The translations under genes and the position numbers were made by a program. From contig NC_133401.1 in the NCBI RefSeq assembly GCF_047511655.1, positions 12,246,001-12,310,000 on the forward strand: a stretch of DNA of 64,000 bases, read 5' to 3'. The stretch is from Castor canadensis. Its lineage: Eukaryota; Chordata; Mammalia; Rodentia; Castoridae. The notes under the pieces were generated by a model. It saw only the letters and a list, made by a program, of their open reading frames with translations. It made no database searches and was not told the origin of the DNA. Of the stretch, positions 1 to 11,764 are shown in pieces; within the stretch, counting starts at the first letter, position 1, and each line of letters begins with the position of its first letter.

Positions 1-734
1 CAGGAGTGAGCTTAACACTCACCTTGTCCCTCAGGCTTTGTGTACTTAGAGTTTTCCTGGGTGCGACTGCCACTGTTACAAGCTTTCCCCTTCCCAAGCA
101 CACTGGGGGAGGTGGCGCTACACACGCCTTCTCTGGCTGGTGTGTTTATTTACAGTTCACGTGTGAGGTGTCCCTTCCCCCCTCTCCAGTGGAGTTTTCC
201 TCACACTGCCATTTTTACAAGCTTTCCCACTCCTGGTTGCTGGGCAGGTGCCGCACACCTGCCTTCTCTGGCTGGCTTGTTTATTTACAGTTCTGTGAGG
301 GATTGCCCCTCCTCCCTCTTCGGTGCTCAGGGAACCCCGCCCTCTTTGCTACGTGTCTTTTTTATTGTTTTTGTTTATTATTCAGGTTGTTTTTTTCTCT
401 TTTTTTCCCTGGTGGATGTCAGTCTGTCCAGGGGGCTATGCTGATCTAGCCCAGAGTTGTCTGTGGGAGTACCACATGCTGCTTAGCTCACCTGGTGGTC
501 TCCGTTTTCCCAAGCATTCTGGCAGCTGATGTCTGGTGGCTTGGGAGCCCTCCTGGTTTCTCCATTTAACATGGAGCGGGGTGCTATGTGTGGTCTGGGG
601 GTTAGGAGTAGTCAGGGTTTTGCCTCTTCTTGGTAGTTTTTCCTGTAAGGTGTATCACCAGCGTCTCTCCAAGATTTTATTTTAGGAAGCACGCTTTCTG
701 CTTCCTCCCACTAGTCATCATCTTGGAATCTTCT
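1..734 (-). mobile_element. 5'UTR of a LINE-1 running off the left edge (L1-0)
   Basis: This is the 5' end of a minus-strand L1 whose ORFs lie left of the window. Reverse-complemented it matches the 5'UTR of L1-C at 15299-16110: both begin with a CCAAGATG motif (here 719-727 on the minus strand), followed by text about an adrenal-like run of GGAAGCAGAAAGCG and by the CCCCCTGGACAGACTGAC block (here about 418-438). It carries the repeated AACTGTAAATAAAC-type motif seen in L1-C (complement at about 142-156 and 278-292). It abuts the truncated ORF2 of L1-A directly, so it inserted into, or recombined with, that older element. Identification by copy comparison is firm; the exact edge is good to a few bases. 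Confidence 0.85.
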
Positions 735-2939
735 GTAACTTGATTTTGTATCTTGCCACATTGCTGAAGCTGTTTATGGTTTCTAGGAGTTTTTGGGTCG
801 AGTTTTTAGGGTCTTTGATGTATAGGATCATGTCATCTGCAAATAGGGATGTTTGACAATTTCTTTACCTATTTGTATTCCTTTTATTTCTTCATCTTGC
901 CTTATTGCTCTGCCTAGGAAAACTAGGACTATGTTGAATAGGGGTAGGAATTATGGGCACCCTTGTCTCATTCCTGATTTTAGGGGAAATGGTTTCAGTT
1001 TTTATCCATTAAATATGATGTTGGCTACAGATTTTTCATACATAGCCTTTATAATATTGAGGTACATTCCTTCGATTCCTAGTTTTCTTAGAGCTTTTAT
1101 TATGAAGTGGTGTTGAATCATGTCAAAGGTTTTTGTGCATCTATTGATATGATCAAGTGGTTTTTGTCTTTGCTTCTATTAATGTGCTGTATTAGATTTC
1201 TGGATTTGCATATGTTGAACCACCTCTGTATTCCTGGGATGAAGCTGACTTGGTCATGGTGAATGATCTTTCTGATGTGTTGTTGGATTCAGTTTGGATT
1301 ATTTTACTGAGGATGTTTGCTTTGCTGTTCATTAAAGAGATTGGTGTGTAGGTCTTCTTTTTGGAGTTGTCTTTGTCTGGTTTTGGGATGAGTGTAATAC
1401 TGGATTCATAGAAAGAGTTAGGCACTATGCCTTCCCTTTCAATTTCATGGAAAAGTTTAAGGAGAGTTGGTATTAATTCTTCTTTAAAGGTCTGACAGAA
1501 TTTAGCAGCAAATCCATCAGGTCCTCGACTTTTCTTCTTTGGGAGACTCTTTACTGCTGCTTTAATTTCATTTTGTGATAAAAATCTACTTAGGTGGTTA
1601 ATATCCTCTTGATTCAATTTTGGATGGTCATAAGTATCTAGAAATTTGTTCATTTCTTCAAGATTTTCAAATTTATTGGAATTTGGGTTCTCAAATTAGT
1701 CTCAAATGATTCCCTGGATTGCCATGTGTTTGTTGTTATCTCCCCTTTTGCATTGCTGATCTTCCTGAATTGGTTTTTTTCCCATTGTCATTTTAGTCAG
1801 ATTTGCCAGGGGGGGGTGTCTGTCAATCTTGTTCACTTTTTCAAAGAACCAGTTTTTTGTTTTGTTGATTCTTTATATAGCTTTTTGGTCTCTATTTCAT
1901 TAATTTTGGTCCTATTTTTATTATTTCTCTTTCTGATTATTTTGGAATTGCTGGTTCTTATTTTTCCAGGAGTTTGAGATGTAGCATTAGTCATTGATTT
2001 CAGGTCTTTCTATCCTTTTAATATATCCACTCATGGCTATAAACTTTCCTCTTAGGACTGCCTTTGGTGTTTCCCATAGGTTCCAGTAGGTAGTGTTTTC
2101 ATTTTCATTAACTTGCAGAAGACTTTTAATTTCCTCTTTTATTTCATTAATGACCCTCTGATCATTGAGCAATGTATTGTCAGATTCCAATTGTTTGTGT
2201 ATTTTCTGCTGTTGTTTTTGTGGCTGGGTTCTAGTTTTCATGCATTGTGAACAGATAGAATGCACAAGATTATTTCTATTTTCTTATATTTGCTGAGGCT
2301 TGCTTTGTGCCCTAACATGTGATCAATCTTGGAGAAAATTCCATGGGCTGCTAAGAATAAAGTATATTGTGTGGATGTTGCATGAAATATTCTCTAGACA
2401 ATTGCTAGGTCCATTTAATCTATGCTGTGATTCAGTTCTAGAATTTCTTTATTGATTTTTTGTTTGGATGACCTATCTGTTCATGATAGGGGGTATTAAA
2501 GTCTCCCACTACCACTATGTTGGAGTCTATATGTGCTTTAAAGTCCTTTAGAGTATGTTTGATGAAATTGGGTGCACTGAGATTGGTTGCATATAGGTTG
2601 ATAATTGCTATTTTGTTTTGATGTATTTCCTCTTTTATTAGTATTGAGTGTCATTCTTTATCTCGTTTGAGCAATGTAAATTAGAAGTCTACTTTGTCTT
2701 AGATAAGCTTTGCTACCGCTGCCTGTTTTCAGGGGCCATTGGCTTGGTAAATCTTCTTCCAGCCTTTCACCCTAAGCCAGTGTTAGTTTTTGTTAATGAG
2801 ATGGGTCTCCTGTAAACCACAGATTAGTGGATCTTCCTTTGTAATCCAGTTTGCCAAATGGTGTCTTTTGATGGGGGAATTAAGTCCATTTACATTCATT
2901 GTTATTATTGATATGTATGTGGTGATTCCTGTCATTTAG
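735..2939 (-). pseudogene. Decayed L1 ORF2 (endonuclease-reverse transcriptase) of L1-A
   Basis: Minus-strand translation gives L1 ORF2p in pieces. The start matches the conserved ORF2 opening (MTGITTYL-like) at about 2939. The longest open segment, 1653-1192, carries the template-binding PGPDG-type block (here RGPDGF), followed by [10 protein letters not shown] and SLMN. The segment 2265-1987 is linker between endonuclease and RT. The FADD catalytic region (sense 'gatgacatgatcc' complement at about 827-840) lies near the 735 break, so thumb, connection and the C-terminal cysteine domain are absent. Multiple stops mean no protein is made. Confidence 0.8.
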
Positions 2940-3108
2940 TTGTTTTTATTGTTTAAGTGTTTGATTGTGTGTAGCTGAATCAATGTTACTCTCCTATTGT
3001 CTTTTTTTCTCCTGTTGTTTGGAGGACTGACTGTCCTCATTGTTTTGTTTCCTTATTTTTCTGTGTGCAGAATTCCTTGGAGAATCTTTTTTAGTGGTGG
3101 TTTGGTGG

Positions 3109-3295
3109 TTATATATTGTTTAGTTTCTGCTTATTGTGAAAGACTTTTATTTCTCCACATATTTTGAATGATAGTTTTGCCGGGTAGAGTATCCTAGGGT
3201 TGAAGTTATTTTCATTCAGTGCCCAGAATACCTCACTCCATGCCCTTCTTGCTTTTAAGGTTTCCATTGAGAAATCTGCTGTGATTTTGATGGTA
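3109..3295 (-). pseudogene. L1 ORF1 C-terminal remnant of L1-A
   Basis: The minus-strand reading gives ITADFSMETLKARRAW followed by ALNENNFNPRILYP and SFKI, the C-terminal nucleic-acid-binding domain of L1 ORF1p, and ends in a degraded KLNNI tail. Upstream, the coiled coil and most of the RRM are missing and sequence passes straight into 5'UTR. The intact counterpart is in L1-C around 17760-17950. Confidence 0.8.
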
Positions 3296-5657
3296 GTCTG
3301 GTGACGGTTTGTGGAGAATGTGTGGGAAAGGTGAGGGCTGGGGTAGAGAGTGGGTGAGGAGAGGCAGAACGAGTTGTTGGGGAATGGAGCAATGGGTTTT
3401 AGCACAGGAGAAGGAGGGAGAGTGAAAGGCATGAGCATAGGGATGAGAAGATGATGATGGTAAATTTGTTAGTATAGCAAAAAAAAGATAATAGGAATAG
3501 AAATAAAAATAGAAAACCCACAATAACACAAAAAAGATACAAAGAAATCAACAGGAAAAAATGAACAAACAAAAACCCCAAAACAAATAAAAAAATTAAA
3601 AAAGAGAAAATACCATGTTCAGGAACAACAGAATTTCAGTCTTAGTTTAAGTTCTGGAGTTACTTCTCTGGCATCCAGTCCTGGTATTGGTGTATAAGCA
3701 GATGATTTCATGTGGTCTCACCAGTGATTGGCTTGTGAGTAGTGTTTTGTTCTTCTGTCTACCAGTTTAATTGAAACTATGAGGAAAAGTAGCTTTGCCA
3801 GATCATGCAGGGTGGTCAGAGCTATTGATTTCCTCAGCTGCTAGTTGTGTTACCCTTCAGCTGCAGCTGCTTGGTCAGCTCCTCCCCTAGTGATGTGGGG
3901 CATTTCAAGTTTGATTGCTGCCCCCAGGTTCAGGACATTAGCTCTGTCATCCACTAGTTGCCCTGCTTTGGAAGTGGCTTTTTTGCTGTGCTTGCTTACT
4001 GGGATTCCTGTGCTAGGGGCTTATGTCTTTGCCCTACCTTCTTACTCTGGGACAGGGTCAGTGTTCCATTAGCACCCTCTGCTGTCAGTGTGTATGATGG
4101 TTCACTGTTAGTTTTTCAGTTTTGCAGGGTAGTTTGACTTTGGGTGCTCCTCACTGGCTCAGGAGATGAGTCCTGTGATCTGCTACCTGCCCTGCTTTTG
4201 GAGTGGATTATTGCCCACCTGCTCTCCACCTTCCTGCCTTTCCAGTTTTTGTTTACTGATAGTTTGCACAGAGATTAGCTCCTTGTCTCTCTCCCTTTCT
4301 CCAGTGCACTTTCAGCATTCCCACCCCCTCTGCTGTTTTGCTAGATTATAGTTTGCTGTTTGGTATTTAGTCTTTTTTGAGCTTTCAGTCTGCCCAGTGG
4401 CTGTCCTGGTTTATCCTGGGGGTGGCTCGGGGAATTCCGCATGATGTATGGTGCTCACCAGTTTAGTCTGTTGAATGTCTTGCAGGTAGGTTTGGAGCCA
4501 GCCATGGCAGCTGCAGTGGTGGTGGCAGCCCTCAAATTTTCTCAGTGTAACACGTTATGGGGAAGCTTTCCCTGGTCTAGGGGCTCAGGGTAACAAAGGT
4601 TTGATTTTGATTGGTACTTTATTTCCACTTGATGGATGAGGAGAAGAGAAGAGAAGAAAAAAGAAAAAAAAATGATTGTGGGGAAGGAGTTTCCCTGGGT
4701 CTGAACCTGCCTTGCTGGCTTTGCATTGGGTAACAGCTGTTAGGTACAATTAAAAGCTGATTTGTGGGTCAGTTTTGAATTTTTTCCTGGACCTAGTGTG
4801 GTGGTAGTTATTATTTTGGCTAGAGGTAGTCAGAGTTACCCAGGTATGGCTCCAACTACTCAGGGAAGTTTTGGAGTCACGGAGGTTAGGCTTTCTGCTT
4901 CTGTACCCTAGTTGCCATCTGCCAATATATGATCTTTTGTGTCTGGTGTCTTTTATGTCAAACAGTTTTTCTGAGGTTCCTCTATGTCACAGACTGTGGT
5001 TGCACACTGTTTCATTCACATTCTTACCATACCTCCCTGCTTCTTTTCTGTATGCAAAATGATCCTTAGTCCAAACCCCTGATCTTTGTGATTCTATACT
5101 GGCACCTTGGATCTGGTTTTTTTTTTATTTGTAGCATTGCTTTATTTTTATTTATTTTCTTGTTAAAAAAATTTTTTATTATTCATATGTGCATACAATG
5201 CTTGGGTCATTTCTCCCCCCGGCCCCCACCCCTCCCTTACCACCTACTCCACACCCTCCCTTTCCTCCCAACCCCCTCAATACCCAGCAGAAACTGTTTT
5301 GCCCTTATTTCTAATTTTGTTGTAGAGAGAGTATAAGCAATAATAGGAAGGAACAAGGGTTTTTGCTGGTTGAGATAAGGATAGCTATACAGGGCATTGA
5401 CTCACATTGATTTCCTGTGTGTGTGTGTGTTACCTTCTAGGTTAATTCTTGTTGATCTAACCTTTTCTCTAGTTCCTGGTCCCCTTTTCCTATTGGCCTC
5501 AGTTGCTTTTAAGGTATCTGCTTTAGTTTCTCTGCGTTAAGGGCAACAAATGCTAGCTAGTTTTTTAGGTGTCTTACCTATTCTCACCCCTCCCTTGTGT
5601 GCTCTCGCTTTTATCATGTGCTCAAAGTTCAATCCCATTGTTGTGTTTGCCCTTGAT

Positions 5658-8600
5658 CTAATGTCCACATATGAGGGAGAACATACGATTTTTGGTCTTT
5701 TGGGCCAGGCTAACCTCACTCAGAATGTTGTTCTCCAATTCCATCCACTTACCAGCGAATGATAACATTTTGTTCTTCTTCATGGCTGCATAAAATTCCA
5801 TTGTGTATAAATACCACATTTTCTTAATCCATTCGTCAGTGGTGGGGCATCGTGGCTGTTTCCATAACTTGGCTATTGTGAATAGTGCTGCCATAAACAT
5901 GGGCGTGCAGGTGCCTCTGGAGTAACCTGTGTCACAGTCTTTTGGGTATATCCCCAAGAGTGGTATTGCTGGATCAAATGGTAGATCAATGTCTAGCTTT
6001 TTAAATAGCCTCCAAATTTTTTTCCAGAGTGGTTGTACTAGTTTACATTCCCACCAACAGTGTAAGAGGATTCCTTTTTCCCTGAATCCTCACCAACACC
6101 TGTTGTTGGTGGTGTTGCTGATGATGGCTATTCTAACAGGGGTGAGGTGGAATCTTAGCATGGTTTTAATTTGCATTTCCTTTATTGCTAGAGATGGTGA
6201 GCATTTTTCATGTGTTTTTTGGCCATTTGAATTTCTTCTTTTGAGAAAGTTCTGTTTAGTTCACTTGCCCATTTCTTTATTGGTTCATTAGTTTTGGGAG
6301 AATTTAGTCTTTTGAGTTCCCTATATATTCTGGTTATCAGTCCTTTGTCTGATGTGTAGCTGGCAAATATTTTCTCCCACTCTGTGGGTGTTCTTTTCAG
6401 TTTAGATACCATTTCTTTTGATGAACAGAAGCTTTTTAGTTTTATGAGGTCCGATTTATCTATGCTATCTCTTAGTTGCTGTGCTGCTGGGGTTTCGTTG
6501 AGAAAGTTCTTACCTATACCTAATAATTCCAGAGTATTTCCTACTCTTTCCTGTATCAACTTTAGAGTTTGTGGTCTGATATTAAGATCCTTGATCCATT
6601 TTGAGTTAATCTTGGTATAGGGTGATATACATGGATTTAGTTTCAGTTTTTTGCAGACTGCTAACCAGTTTTCCAAGCAGTTTTTATTGAAGAGGCTTCT
6701 ATTTCTCCATTGTACTTTTTTAGCTCCTTTGTCAAAGACAAGTTGGTTATAGTTGTGTGGCTTCATATCTGGGTCCTCTATTCTGTTCCACTGGTCTTCA
6801 TGTCTGTTTTTGTGCCAGTACCATGCTGTTTTTATTGCTATTGCTTTGTAATATAGTTTGAAGTCAGGTATTGTGATACCTCCAGCATTGTTCTTTTGAC
6901 TGAGTATTGCCTTGGCTATTCGTGGCTTCCTGTGTTTCCATATAAATTTCATGGTAGATTTTTCGATCTCTTTAATGAATGTCATTGGAATTTTGATGAG
7001 AATTGCATTAAACATGTAGATTACTTTAGGGAGTATAGACATTTTTACTATGTTGATTCTACCAATCCATGTGGATTGGTAGAATCCATGGACTTTCTAT
7101 AGTCTTCCTCAATCTCTGTCTTCAGAAGTGTATAGTTTTCCTTGTAGAGGTCTTTCACATCTTTTGTTAGGTTTACACCTAGGTATTTGATTTTTTTTGA
7201 GGCTACTGTAAATGGAATTATTTTCATGTATTCTTTTTCAGTTTCTCATTATTAGTGTATAGAAATGCTAATGATTTTTCTATGTTGATTTTATATCCTG
7301 CTACGTTGCTATAGCTATTGATGATGTCTAGAAGCTTCTGAGTAGAGTTTTTTGGGTCTTTAAGGTATAGGATCATGTCATCTGCAAATAGGGATATTCT
7401 TGACAGTTTCTTTACCTATTTGTATTCCTTTTATTCCTTCTTCTTGCCTAATTGCTCTGGCTAGGAATTCCAGTACTATGTTGAATAGGAGTGGAGATAG
7501 TGGGCATCCTTGTCTGGTTCCTGATTTTAGAGGAAATGGTTTCAGTTTTTCTCCATTAAGTATAATGCTGGCTATAGGTTTGTTGTATATGGCTTTTATA
7601 ATGTTGAGGTACTTTCCTTCTATTCCTAGTTTTCTTAGAGCTTTTATCATGAAATGGTGTTGGGTCTTATCAAAGGCTTTTTCTGCATCTATTGAGATGA
7701 TCAAGTGGTTTTTGTCTTTGCTTCTGTTAATGTGGTTTATTACATTTATTGATTTTCGTGTGTTGAACCACCCCTGCATCCCTGGGATGAAGCCTACTTG
7801 GTCGTGGTGAATAATCTTTTTGATGTGTTGCTGAATTCGGTTTGCCATTATTTTGTTGAGGATTTTTGCATCAATGTTCATTAAGGAGATGGGCCTATAG
7901 TTCTCCTTTTTGGAGGTGTCTTTGCCTGGTTTTGAGATAAGTGTAATACTGGCTTCATAAAATGTGTTTGGCAGTTTTCCTTCCCTTTCTATTTCATGGA
8001 ACAGTTTAAGGACGGTTGATATCAGTTCTTCTTTGTCTGATAGAATTCAGCAGAGAATCCATCAGGTCCTGGACTTTTCTTTTTGGGGAGACTCTTGATT
8101 GCTGCTTCAATTTCATTTTGTGTTATAGATGTATTCAGGTGATTAATTTCCTCTTGGTTCAGTTTTGGATGGTCATATGTATCTAGAAATCTGTCCATTT
8201 CTTTAAGATTTTCAAATTTATTTGTATATAGGTTCTCAAAGTAGTCTCTGATGATTTCCTGGACTTCCATGGTGTTTGTTGTTATCTCCCCTTTTGCATT
8301 CCTGATTCTACTAATTTGGGTTTTTTCTCTCCTCATTTTATTCATGTTTGCCAGGGGTCTATCGATCTTGTTTATTTTTTCAAAGAACCAACTTTTTGTT
8401 TCATTAATTCTTTGTATGGATTTTTTGGTTTCTATTTCGTTGATTTCAGCTCTTATTTTTATTATTTCTCCCCTTCTATTTGTTTTGGGATTTGCTTGTT
8501 CTTGTTTTTCTAGGAGTTTGAGATGTATCATTATGTCATTGATTTTGGATCTTTCAGTCTTTTTAATATATGCACTCATGGCTATAAACTTTTCTCTCAG

Positions 8601-9481
8601 GACTGCCTTAGCTGTGTCCCATAGGTCCGGTAGGTTGTGTTTTCATTTTCATTGACTTCCAGGAACTTTTTAATTTCCTCTTTTATTGCTTTAATGATCC
8701 ATTCTTCATTAAGTAATGAGTTATTTAGTTTCCAGCTGTTTGCATATTTTTTGTCTTTACTTTTGTTGTTGAGTTCTACTTTTACTGCATTGTGATCAGA
8801 TAGTATGCACGGTATAATTTCTATTTTCTTATATTTGCTGAGAGTTGCTTTGTGCCCTAGGATATGATCTGTTTTGGAGAAGGTTCCATGGGTTGCTGAG
8901 AAGAATGTGTATTGTGTAGAGGTTGGATGAAATGTTCTGTAGACATCAACTAGGTCCATTTGATCTATTGCATATTTTAGATCTTGGATTTCTTTATTGA
9001 TTTTTTGTTTCGATGACCTATCTATTGATGATAATGGGGTGTTAAAGTCTCCCACAACCACTGTGTTGGCGTTTATATATGCTTTTAGGTCTTTCAGGGT
9101 ATGTTTGATGAAATTGGGTTCGTTGACATTGGGTGCATACAGGTTGTTAATTATTATTTCCTTTTGGCCTATTTCCCCTTTTATTAGTATGGAATGTCCT
9201 TCTTTATCTCCCTTAATCAATGTAGGTTTGAAGTCTACTTTGTCAGAGATAAGTATTGCTACTCCTGCCTGTTTTTGGGGGCCATTGGCTTGGTAAATCT
9301 TCTTCCTGCCTTTCATCCTTAGCCTATTCTTATTTCTGTCGGTGAGATGGGTCTCCTGTAAGCATCAAATTGTTGGATCTTCCTTTTAAATCCATTTCAT
9401 CAAGTGGTGCCTTTTGATGGGTTAATTTAGTCCGTTAACATTAAGCGTTAGTACTGATAGGTATGTGGTGATTCCTGTCAT
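5658..9481 (-). pseudogene. L1 ORF2 of L1-B, frameshifted
   Basis: ORF2p couples an apurinic-like endonuclease to a reverse transcriptase for target-primed reverse transcription. The start is the ATG whose complement is at 9479-9481, homologous to the ORF2 start of L1-C. Open pieces are 9316-8597 (endonuclease; GDFNTPL and SDHNAVKVEL present), 8579-8022 (linker, ending at SAEFYQ), 7881-7378 (RT palm up to just before FADD), 7042-6188 (thumb/connection) and 5957-5658 (C terminus, ending SLICGH). Lesions include a small deletion near 8033 that removes the bases coding the TF after YQ, an extra base near 7396 just before FADD, and a palindromic insertion at 7055-7086. It is not translatable as one protein. 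Confidence 0.88.
7055..7086. repeat. Perfect 15-bp inverted repeat with 2-nt loop
   Basis: The arms at 7055-7069 and 7072-7086 (gattctaccaatcca and its exact complement) are separated by TG. The left arm is normal L1 ORF2 sequence coding for the W-I-G-R-I stretch; the right arm replaces the bases normally present there in sibling copies. It therefore looks like a locally templated inverted insertion rather than ancestral sequence. Confidence 0.9.
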
Positions 9482-9531
9482 TTAGTTTTCTTAGTTGTTT
9501 GAAGTTTTGATTGTGTGTACCTAACTTGAGG

Positions 9532-10734
9532 TTACTCTGTACTGTCTTGCTTTTTCTTTTCCTGTGGTTTGGTGCTGCCTGTCTTTTCATGGTTAAGTTG
9601 GGTTTCACTTTCTGTGTGCAGAATCCCTTGAAGAATCCTTTGTAGTGCTGGCTTTGTGGTCACATATTTTTTTAGTTTCTGCTTATCATGGAAGACTTTT
9701 ATTGCTCCATCTATTTTGAATGATAGTTTTGCTGGGTAGAGTATCCTGGGGTTGAAGTTATTTTCATTCAGTGCCCAGAAGATCTCACCCCACGCTCTTT
9801 TTGCTTTTAGTGTTTCTGTTGAGAAGTCTGCTGTGATTCTGATGGGTTTACCTTTGTATGTTACTTGTTTTTTCTCTCTTACAGCCTTCCATATTCTTTC
9901 CTTAGTTTCTGAACTTGTTGTTTTAATGATGATATGTCGTGGGTAGTTCTATTTTGATCTGGTCTGTTTGGTGTCTTGTAGGCCTCTTGCGTCTGTATGG
10001 GTATATCTTTCTGTATATTTGGGAAAATTTCCGTTATTATTTTGTTAAATATATTACGCATTCCCTTTGCTTGCACCTCTTCTCCTTTTTTGATGCCCAT
10101 GATTCTCAAGTTTGGTCTTTTGATGGAGTCAGTGAGTTCTTGCATTTTCTTTTCACAGGCCTTGAGTTGTTTAATTAACAGTTCTTCAGTTTTTCCTTTA
10201 ATTACCATTTCATCTTCAAGTTCTGAGATTCTGTCTTCTGTGTGTTCTATTCTGCTGGATTGGCCTTCTGTTTTGTTTTGCAGTTCTGTTTCATTCTTTT
10301 TTCTGAGGTTTTCCATATCCTGGCAGTTTTCTTCTTTATTGTTGTCTATTTTTGTCCGGAGTTCATTTATCCATTTATTCATTGTGTTCTCTCTTTCACT
10401 TTGGTGTTTATACAGTGCTTCTATGGTTTCCTTTATTTCTTCTTTTGCTTTTTCAAATTCTCTATTTTTATTGTCTTGGAATTTCTTGAGTGTCTCCTGT
10501 ACATTTTGGTTGACCCTATCCAGTATCATCTCTATAAAATTCTCATTGAGTACCTGTAGTGTGTCTTCTTTTAAATTATTCTTGTGTGCTTCATTGGTTC
10601 CTTTGGCATAGTTTGTCTTCATTTTGTTGGAGTCTGGATCTGAGTTTCTGTTCTCTTCATTCCCCTCTGGTTCCTGTACTAATTTTTTGCTGTGGGGAAA
10701 CTGGTTTCCCTGTTTTTTTCTGTCTTCCCGTCAT
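9532..10734 (-). pseudogene. L1 ORF1 of L1-B, two compensating indels
   Basis: ORF1p is the trimeric RNA-binding chaperone of the L1 particle. From the ATG (complement 10732-10734, same context as L1-C) to the stop (complement 9532-9534) the span is 1203 nt, identical in length to L1-C ORF1. An extra A in a homopolymer near 10713 shifts the frame early, and one missing base near 9945 shifts it back, so only 10622-9879 is continuously open in the right frame. That segment contains the coiled coil and the start of the RRM (NLRIMGI). Confidence 0.88.
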
Positions 10735-11269
10735 TGTCTTTGGTGTTGTTACTGTCTCTGTACTGTGTGAAATTAAGTATTTTCTAGCTTGTAATAATAA
10801 CAATGGTAATATTTAGAATAGAAGGGTAAGCTGAGATGGAAAGCAAGAAGTTAAAGAAATGGGAAAAATAAATACACAGACTGGAGGGAGAAAACAGAAC
10901 AAGGTGTCAGACAAGAAGATTTCAAAGGTATAAACAGGGAGCTTTAGTGTACTAATCGACAGTAAGCTGAACAGACATTAGAGAGACAGGGAGAGGATTG
11001 AAAATCAAAAATAAAAAAAGGTAAGAATAAAAATAAAAAAGTAAATGAAGAAAAATCTATATATAATAATATATTAAAATAAAATAAAAAATAGAAAATT
11101 AAAAAAACCAAAAAACCAAAAAACCAAAAAACCTCCACGTTCAAATGCAATGAAGTTTCAGTCTTAATAATTTGTGTGTCCGTCTCAGTCTCCAATCCTG
11201 GAGATGGTGCCTCAGATGTTGTTCTGTAGTTGTCTCATCAAAGGAGATGCATAAAGTAGAACAAAACTG

Positions 11270-11270
<1 letters not shown>

Positions 11271-11305
<35 letters not shown>
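11271..11305. repeat. (AC)n microsatellite at the truncated 5' end of L1-B
   Basis: About 17 AC units, interrupted by two AAAC variants. The position corresponds to the short GT-rich run in the L1-C 5'UTR at about 16347-16372, so the microsatellite probably grew from L1 sequence. Confidence 0.9.
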
Positions 11306-11308
11306 AAG

Positions 11309-11420
11309 AAGATGGTGTTTCTCAAGCTCTTTTCCCAGGCTGTCCTTGAGCTATGATCCCTTTGGTCTCACCCTCCTATGTAGTTAGGATTGTAGGCATG
11401 AGCTACCAGTGTCTGGCTGG
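11309..11420 (-). mobile_element. SINE fragment (B1/ID composite type), antisense
   Basis: It contains the antisense B1-like blocks CAGGCTGTCCTTGAGCTATGA and TAGTTAGGATTGTAGGCATGAGC, ending GTGTCTGGCTGG. The same block order is found at 57550-57660, so this is the left half of the composite SINE; the ID-like half is missing. Confidence 0.75.
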
Positions 11421-11594
11421 AAATCCAATTACTTTCATAGTCCCTTCTCACCCTTGCCTCTTCATCCATAGAGACCCTTTCTCTGGATCTCATGTTCCTT
11501 CCTCTCCCCTATTTTCTTCTCTGCCTCACAGTCTTTGCTATCTGTCCCATATGTGCACATCTCTCTGATAGTAAAATGGCTAAAATGGCAGGCT

Positions 11595-11762
11595 ACTGAG
11601 GTGGATCTAGGCTTGATGCCTCTAGCTTGTTGTGTGACTTGGGAAATCTCTCAAACTCTCTGCATGACTCTCTCCATCTATAAAATAGTCAAGACAGCAA
11701 TATCTCTTGTAAAGGGAAGAAGTAAACAAATCACTGCATGTAAAGCACTTCATACCTTCCTC
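11595..11762 (+). mobile_element. MIR SINE
   Basis: The segment has the MIR core pattern: GTTGTGTGACTTGGGAAAT, then CTCTCTGCATGACTCTCTCC-ATCTATAAAAT, and later TGCATGTAAAGCACTT. This ancient mammalian tRNA-derived SINE shows that the surrounding DNA predates the L1 insertions. Assignment is by recall of the consensus. Confidence 0.75.
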
Positions 11763-11764
11763 AC

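Larger units (their letters stand above)
735..5117 (-). mobile_element. Old LINE-1 copy L1-A, minus strand
   Basis: This is a degraded L1 containing, in minus-strand order, a 5'UTR (about 5117 down to 3300), a C-terminal scrap of ORF1 (about 3295-3109) and ORF2 from its start near 2939 down to the reverse-transcriptase region, where it is cut at 735 by L1-0. The 5'UTR matches that of L1-H (51700-53560) and is unrelated to the L1-C type. Most of ORF1 is missing: at about 3295 the sequence jumps from the RRM/C-terminal region into the ORF1-proximal 5'UTR. Many stops and frameshifts mark it as an old, inactive copy. Confidence 0.85.
5166..11308 (-). mobile_element. Nearly complete LINE-1 copy L1-B, minus strand
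   Basis: The element reads 3' to 5' along the plus strand: poly(A)/AATAAA remnant at about 5166-5190, C-rich (G-rich on its own strand) 3'UTR tract at 5213-5280, ORF2 5658-9481, ORF1 9532-10734, and a partial 5'UTR ending in an (AC)n tract at 11271-11305. It is very similar to L1-C, so it is young. The 5'UTR stops where L1-C has a GT-rich run (about 16347-16372), so about 1 kb of promoter is missing. It follows the 5' end of L1-A. Confidence 0.92.

Noticed and set aside
9997..10611. 204-codon plus-strand frame, and its mirror 16999-17613
   Set aside because: It is the exact antisense of L1 ORF1 in L1-B and L1-C; the Ser/Phe/Leu-rich composition is a strand artefact.
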